Part shown: positions 59,823 through 64,000 of the stretch, piece after piece
How positions within the stretch are numbered: position 1 is the first letter of the stretch
Layout: every line of letters starts with the position of its first letter
Origin: DATEPR01 sp963780635
GTDB lineage: Bacteria > Actinomycetota > Actinomycetes > Mycobacteriales > Pseudonocardiaceae
Direction of reading: 5' to 3'
DNA length: 64,000 bases
NCBI GenBank assembly: GCA_963780635.1
Contig: CAWACW010000015.1
Span: 496,001-560,000, forward strand
Position numbers and translations under genes: made by a program
Notes under the pieces: model-generated
Database searches by the model: none
The model's input: the letters and a program-made list of their open reading frames with translations, nothing else
Told to the model about the DNA's origin: nothing

Positions 59823-60947
59823 TCAGCAGCCCGGAACCGGCTTGCCTGCCTTCAGGTCGGCGAGTTCGCTGATAGCTGAATTCAGGGTGGTCACCTTCAC
59901 CAGCCGCAGGCCGGCGGGCACCCGCGTCTTCGCCTCGGAGCAGTTGGCCGCGGGCGTCAGGAACACGGTGGCACCCGCGCTCCGGGCCGCGACCAGCTTG
60001 AACGGGATGCCGCCGATCGGGGCGACGTCGCCGACGTCGTCGATCTCGCCGGTGCCCGCCACGGTCATGCCGCCGTTGATGTTGCCCGGTGTCAGCTTGT
60101 CCACGATGGCCAGCGCGAACATCAGCCCGGCCGACGGCCCGCCGATGTCACTGAGGCTGATCTTGATCTGGAACGGCACGTCGGCGTGCGAGCCGGGCGT
60201 GATGCCCAGGAAACCCTGCTTGCGGGACGGATCGGGGTTGCTGCCCAGCTTGATCTTCAGGTCCCGTGCGGGCCGGTTGCCGGTCTGCACGACCACGTCG
60301 ACGGTCTGCCCCGGCCGGGTGTTCGCCAGCGCGGCCTGCACGCCCTCGCCCGAGGTCACGTGCCGCCCGTTGATCGTGAGCAGCTTGTCCCCCGCCTTGA
60401 TCTTGCCGTCGGCGGGCGTGTGCCCGACGACCGTCTGGGCGACGGCGTCGACCGGGTAGTGCAGGTAGCGCAGCGCGGACACCTCGGCGTCGCTCTGCGA
60501 GTCCTTGAACTCCTGCACGTTCTGCTGCTCGACCTGCTGCTCGGACTCGCCGGGCTGGAAGTAGTCCTCGCGCGGTGCCAGCCCGTAGCGGCCGCTCGCC
60601 CACATACCGAGCGCGGCGAACAACGTGGTCTCGTTCGAGAGCGAGACGGTGACCATCCGCAGCTGACCGTCCGTCGGGTACGTCTTCGTGCCGGTCACGG
60701 CCACGACCTGGGTACCACCGAGCGAGCTGAGCGTGTCGAACGTCGGACCAGGACCGAGGGCCACGTACGGCACCTGCACGACGGCGCCGACCGCGCCGAG
60801 CGCGACCACGATGACCGCACTGCAGATCCACGTCCACGCGCGCCTGCTCAGCCCGTGCGATCCGGGCACCGGCGGGGGCGCCACGGGACCGTGTTCCGGA
60901 GTCTGGGCCGCTTCGGTAGCCGCCGCGGTCTCCCCACTCTCACTCAC
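59823..60947 (-). CDS. membrane-anchored PDZ/Lon-like (S16) protease
   Basis: This 374-residue protein has one N-terminal transmembrane helix (TWICSAVIVVALGAVGAVVQVPY near residues 38-60), so the rest faces outward. A PDZ domain lies at about residues 170-235 (GKIKAGDKLLTINGRHV). The C-terminal S16 protease domain carries the Ser/Lys dyad: SDIGGPSAGLMFAL near residue 270 and GGIPFKLVAARSAGA near 318. Unlike Lon it has no ATPase domain. Substrates are unknown. Its ATG lies 172 bases from the opposing Zincin_2 gene. Confidence 0.92.
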   Translation of the reverse strand: MSESGETAAATEAAQTPEHGPVAPPPVPGSHGLSRRAWTWICSAVIVVALGAVGAVVQVPYVALGPGPTFDTLSSLGGTQVVAVTGTKTYPTDGQLRMVTVSLSNETTLFAALGMWASGRYGLAPREDYFQPGESEQQVEQQNVQEFKDSQSDAEVSALRYLHYPVDAVAQTVVGHTPADGKIKAGDKLLTINGRHVTSGEGVQAALANTRPGQTVDVVVQTGNRPARDLKIKLGSNPDPSRKQGFLGITPGSHADVPFQIKISLSDIGGPSAGLMFALAIVDKLTPGNINGGMTVAGTGEIDDVGDVAPIGGIPFKLVAARSAGATVFLTPAANCSEAKTRVPAGLRLVKVTTLNSAISELADLKAGKPVPGC

Positions 60948-61119
60948 GCGACCGCCTCACTGACGCTCGGCGGACGCGTTCGCGAACACGCCGTGCTAGT
61001 CGGTTCGCTCGCAAGCTCGCTCACGGATCGACAGCGTACGGCCACGCACGTATAAACCAGGTGGCGGACGGTCACCACCGTTCCTACACGGGATGGTGCT
61101 GCCCGCGTACCGTGGACCC

Positions 61120-62508
61120 ATGACCAATCTGCCGTTCGGGTTCGGTATGCCAGACCCCGACGAACACGGCGAGAATTCGCCGTCCGGCCAAGGTGGCAAC
61201 AATCCCTTCGGGGGTGGGCCGGGGGGACAGTTCGACTTCGGCCAGCTGGGGCAGATGCTCAGCCAGCTCGGCCAGATGCTCAGCCAGGCCGGCAACGCCG
61301 ACGGGCCGGTCAACTACGACCTGGCCAAGCAGATCGCCGTCCAGCGGTTGACGCCGTCCGGCCTTGGCGGTTCGGAAGCCAAGGACGTGGCCCAGGTCAA
61401 GGAGGCGATGCACCTCGCCGAGCTGTGGCTCGACCCGGTGACGACGCTGCCCGCCGGCGCCACGAAGGTCGACGCGTGGTCGGCCCGCGACTGGGTGGAA
61501 CGCACGCTGAGCACGTGGCAGCGCCTGTGTGACCCGGTGGCCCGGCGAGTGTCCGGCGCCTGGGTGGAGGCCCTGCCCGCGGAGGCGAAGGAGGCAGCGG
61601 GTCCGCTGCTCTCGATCGTCGGCCAGATGGGTGGCATGGCGTTCGGCTCGCAGCTGGGCAACGCGCTGGCCCAACTCGGCTCCGAGGTGCTGACGTCGAC
61701 CGAGGTCGGTCTGCCACTGGGCGCCGAGGGCACAGCCGCTCTGCTGCCGGCGAACATCCAGAAGTTCACCGCCGGTCTGGAGCGACCGGAACGCGAGGTG
61801 ATGCTGTTCCTGGCCGCGCGTGAGGCAGCGCACCACCGCTTGTTCACCCACGTGCCGTGGCTGCGCCAGCGGCTGCTCGCGACCGTCGAGGAGTTCGCGC
61901 GGGGTATCAGCGTGGACACGTCGGCGCTGGAGCAGCTGGCCAGCAAGGTCGACCCGGCCAACCCGCAGTCCATCGAGGAGGCCATGTCCTCGGGCCTGCT
62001 GGAGCCGCAGACGACCGACGCGCAGAAGGCCGCGCTGACCCGGTTGGAGACCCTGTTGGCGCTGGTCGAGGGTTGGGTCGACGTCGTGGTGGCGAACGCC
62101 GTCGGCGATCGCCTGCCCGGTGCGGACGCCCTCCGCGAGACGCTGCGCAGGCGCAGGGCCAGCGGTGGCCCGGCCGAGCAGACCTTCGCGACGCTGGTCG
62201 GCCTGGAGCTGCGGCCCCGCCGGCTGCGCGACGCCTCGAACCTGTGGCACATGCTCGGTGAGCAGCACGGCATCAAGGCGAGGGACGACGTCTGGGCCCA
62301 CCCGGACCTGGTCCCCACGGCCGAGGACCTGGACGAGCCGATCGACTTCGTCCGCCGGGTCGGCGAACCGCAGGCCCAGCTCGACGACGACCCGATCGCC
62401 CAGCTCGAGCGCACGCAGCAAGCCGAGGACAAGGCAGCTGAGGACAAGGCAGCCGAGGCCAAAGCGACCGAGGACAAGAAGGACGACGAGGGCAAGCAGG
62501 ACGACTGA
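61120..62508 (+). CDS. Zincin_2 / DUF2342 family putative metalloprotease
   Basis: This 462-residue protein starts at ATG 61120 (MTNLPFGFGMPDPDEHG), chosen because members start this way. A Gly/Gln-rich lead contains two near-identical LSQLGQML segments. The main domain has AWSARDWVERTLSTWQRLC and the likely metal site in EREVMLFLAAREAAHHRLFTHVPWLRQRL near residue 235, where the family has an ExxxH-type variant rather than HExxH. The C-terminal 45 residues are Glu/Lys/Ala-rich. It has been labelled as linked to F420 synthesis in databases, but without firm proof. Confidence 0.87.
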   Translation: MTNLPFGFGMPDPDEHGENSPSGQGGNNPFGGGPGGQFDFGQLGQMLSQLGQMLSQAGNADGPVNYDLAKQIAVQRLTPSGLGGSEAKDVAQVKEAMHLAELWLDPVTTLPAGATKVDAWSARDWVERTLSTWQRLCDPVARRVSGAWVEALPAEAKEAAGPLLSIVGQMGGMAFGSQLGNALAQLGSEVLTSTEVGLPLGAEGTAALLPANIQKFTAGLERPEREVMLFLAAREAAHHRLFTHVPWLRQRLLATVEEFARGISVDTSALEQLASKVDPANPQSIEEAMSSGLLEPQTTDAQKAALTRLETLLALVEGWVDVVVANAVGDRLPGADALRETLRRRRASGGPAEQTFATLVGLELRPRRLRDASNLWHMLGEQHGIKARDDVWAHPDLVPTAEDLDEPIDFVRRVGEPQAQLDDDPIAQLERTQQAEDKAAEDKAAEAKATEDKKDDEGKQDD

Positions 62509-62540
62509 GCCGCTCCTGGCACCACAGTTCTGGCTCCACC

Positions 62541-62581
62541 CGACGAGGCCCACTGCCGTCACCAGGCAGTGGGCCTCGTCG
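62541..62581. terminator. 17-bp perfect hairpin between convergent genes
   Basis: CGACGAGGCCCACTGCC (62541-62557) pairs with GGCAGTGGGCCTCGTCG (62565-62581), loop GTCACCA. It serves both the Zincin_2 gene and the opposing metallopeptidase gene. Confidence 0.85.
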
Positions 62582-62662
62582 CGTGCCCACCAGTTCGGTC
62601 AGCGCACGGGACCGTCCGCAGGCCGGACCAAACGCCCGCCCCCGCCCAAGAGTCCGCGGGGC

Positions 62663-63199
62663 TCATTCCTCGGTCGAGATGCCCCAGCCCGCCGCCGCGG
62701 ACAGTCCCTCCAGGTAGCCGATGGCCCGCTCGGTGCGCGGATAGCCGCGTACGAGCGCCCAGAAGTCGGCGCCGTGGCCCGGCACCAGCAGGTGGGTCAG
62801 CTCGTGCACGAGCACGTAGTCCAGCACCCAGGACGGCACGTCCCGCAGCCGTTCGCTGACCCGGATCGTGCCGTCGGCGGGGGTGCAGGATGCCCAGCGG
62901 GTGCGCATCGGCGGCACCCACCGGACGCTCATCGGGTCCGCCTTGCCGCGCAGGTGCCTGCTGGACAGTTGCCCGCAGCGCGCCAGCAGCGCCGCGTCCG
63001 AGGCGCGGGCAGGCGAGCGGCGCCGGGTCTCGCTGCGCTGCAGCCTGGCGAGCATCTCGGCGACCCAGTGCTGTTCCTCTGCCCTTGTCATCCGAGCGGG
63101 TAGGAGAACGACAACGGTATCCCCCTCGCGGTACGCGCTGACCGTCCGGTTTCGGCGCCGGCTGCGGCGTACCTCGACATGTGGTTCGGCCACCGCCAT
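62663..63199 (-). CDS. YgjP/M48-like metallopeptidase
   Basis: This 178-residue cytoplasmic protein starts at ATG 63199 (MAVAEPHVEVRRSRRRNRTV). The zinc site is VLVHELTHLLVPGHGADFWALV near residue 132, an HExxH motif with a downstream His, as in the YgjP-like SprT/WLM group. MRTRWASCTPADGTIRVSERL just before it is also standard. It is probably a small zinc protease of unknown target. It is divergent from the ThiF-like gene. Confidence 0.88.
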   Translation of the reverse strand: MAVAEPHVEVRRSRRRNRTVSAYREGDTVVVLLPARMTRAEEQHWVAEMLARLQRSETRRRSPARASDAALLARCGQLSSRHLRGKADPMSVRWVPPMRTRWASCTPADGTIRVSERLRDVPSWVLDYVLVHELTHLLVPGHGADFWALVRGYPRTERAIGYLEGLSAAAGWGISTEE

Positions 63200-63302
63200 A
63201 CCGTACGACCATCGACCGACCAAGTAGCCCGCCAGTTGGCTGTGACCATGAACGCAGACGGGTGATCGCCCGAAATGCCTGCCTGAACGCCTGCTGTCAA
63301 GC

Positions 63303-63345
63303 CCACGATCGTGGCTTGTGGACAGATCAGCTCGCCTGTGGACAG
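63303..63345. promoter_or_regulatory. dyad and paired TGTGGACAG repeats before the ThiF-like gene
   Basis: CCACGATCGTGG (63303-63314) is a perfect 12-bp palindrome. TGTGGACAG is repeated directly at 63317 and 63337, 20 bases apart. All lie in the shared gap between the divergent metallopeptidase and ThiF-like genes, 40-80 bases before the latter start. Confidence 0.4.
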
Positions 63346-63384
63346 CCGTTCGCCCGCTCGACAGACCCCTGCCAAGCTGGCCCC

Positions 63385-64000
63385 ATGCGCCCAATCACAC
63401 CAACCTCACCAGCCACGACAGCCCCAACCGACCGGCCGCTCCCGCACCGCCCGAGGGTGCTGCCAGGCCTGCCGGTGCTGCGCCGGATGCCCGGCGAGAC
63501 GCAGATCGGCACCGACCCCCGCCATGCCGTCGTGGTCAGCAACATCTCCGACCCGCTCGCGCGTGTCCTGCACGGCCTGGACGGCCGGCACACGTCGGCG
63601 GAACTGCTCGCCAGAGCCGGCCCCGACGGCCCGACACTGCGCGGGGTCCTCGCCGGCCTGACCGATCTCGGCCTGGTCGACGACGCCGCCTCCCCGGACC
63701 TGCACAGCCCACCGAGCACCGGCGGCCTCGCCCGGCTCACCGCCGACCGCACGGCCTGGATGCTGCGGGCAGGCAGCAGGCACTCGGCCATCGTCGCGCA
63801 ACGCGAGCGGTCGATCGTGGTCGTGCAGGGCAGCGGCCGCATCGCGGTCGCCGTGGCGGCGCTGCTCGCGTCATCCGGGGTCGGCTGGGTGCACACGGTG
63901 GCCGACGGCGTGGTCCAGCCCGAGGACACCGGCTCCGGTTACCTCGACGAGGACATCGGGCACGCCCGAGCCGAGGCGGCGGAGCGGGCCGTGCGCCGGA
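63385..64000 (+). CDS. ThiF/TOMM-type leader-binding-like protein (3' end outside window)
   Basis: The first 205 residues are present, starting at ATG 63385. A winged-helix-like N-terminal half (HAVVVSNISDPLARVLHGLDGRHTSAELLARAG, LRGVLAGLTDLGLVDD) resembles the leader-peptide binding domain found in E1-like cyclodehydratase partners. It is followed by the beginning of a Rossmann-like ThiF fold (IVVVQGSGRIAVAVAALLASSGVGWVHTV). Relatives sit at this locus in many actinobacteria without a clear RiPP cluster, so a role in peptide modification is only suggested by the fold. Confidence 0.75.
   Translation, partial: MRPITPTSPATTAPTDRPLPHRPRVLPGLPVLRRMPGETQIGTDPRHAVVVSNISDPLARVLHGLDGRHTSAELLARAGPDGPTLRGVLAGLTDLGLVDDAASPDLHSPPSTGGLARLTADRTAWMLRAGSRHSAIVAQRERSIVVVQGSGRIAVAVAALLASSGVGWVHTVADGVVQPEDTGSGYLDEDIGHARAEAAERAVRR

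Overview
The window is high-GC DNA from a filamentous-type actinobacterium, most likely of the order Pseudonocardiales. The inference rests on gene content: MurD2/MurL peptidoglycan genes, a SARP/NB-ARC regulator, an MmpS-like protein, and the syntenic run UPF0182 - PPA1309 - PDZ/S16 protease - Zincin_2 protein - HExxH metallopeptidase - ThiF-like protein, known from mycobacteria and their relatives. Most of the window is ordinary chromosome, interrupted by decayed and repeat-rich stretches.

1-10.4 kb (minus strand): a phosphate-uptake-like operon read from a PhoP-type box at about 10.38 kb. It holds an uncharacterised gene, pstC, pstA, a membrane-anchored PstS and a giant second binding-protein-like gene. 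Two further secreted genes follow: a third binding protein and an Ig-like surface protein. No pstB ATPase gene is present. As written, pstC carries two and pstA three single-base insertions. A 161-bp palindromic element flanked by TTA sits between the last two genes.

10.6-26.7 kb: murD2-murL for L-Glu/D-Glu handling in cell-wall precursors (murL has one frameshift), a COG4315 lipoprotein, an SDR enzyme with a regulator, a truncated hydrolase, a small NTF2-fold protein, a renalase-like oxidoreductase, a PQQ-propeller lipoprotein, an MFS/DeoR pair, and a two-gene ABC exporter that converges on a large SARP/NB-ARC regulator.

26.8-33.5 kb: a decayed region. It is bounded by an intact tRNA-Ala(GGC) and a degenerate direct repeat of that tRNA's 3' half. 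Inside are a KdpA fragment, a DUF6933 pseudogene and a tyrosine-recombinase tail whose catalytic Tyr codon is TAG. Intact genes here are an NhaA-thioredoxin fusion, two coupled uncharacterised genes, a small unknown protein and an MmpS-like protein.

33.5-48.8 kb: a PaaK-like ligase, a MauE/DsbA pair, a VIT-type metal transporter, an ankyrin protein, a TetR gene facing a frameshifted NTF2-like gene across a perfect palindrome, a LexA box with DnaA-like boxes, a VOC-ArsR-SRPBCC operon, a MazF-type toxin-antitoxin pair, a 118-bp tandem repeat array, tmRNA, a DMT permease, a two-component system with an acyltransferase (the same split motif lies upstream of both), an amidohydrolase and smpB.

48.8-64 kb: ftsE/ftsX, prfB, a PadR regulator, small conserved genes, a second LexA box followed by a strong hairpin, a 140-bp repeat array, an aquaporin-family channel, initiator tRNA, and the conserved UPF0182-to-ThiF block. 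tmRNA, SmpB and RF2, which act together in translation termination and ribosome rescue, all lie within 9 kb.
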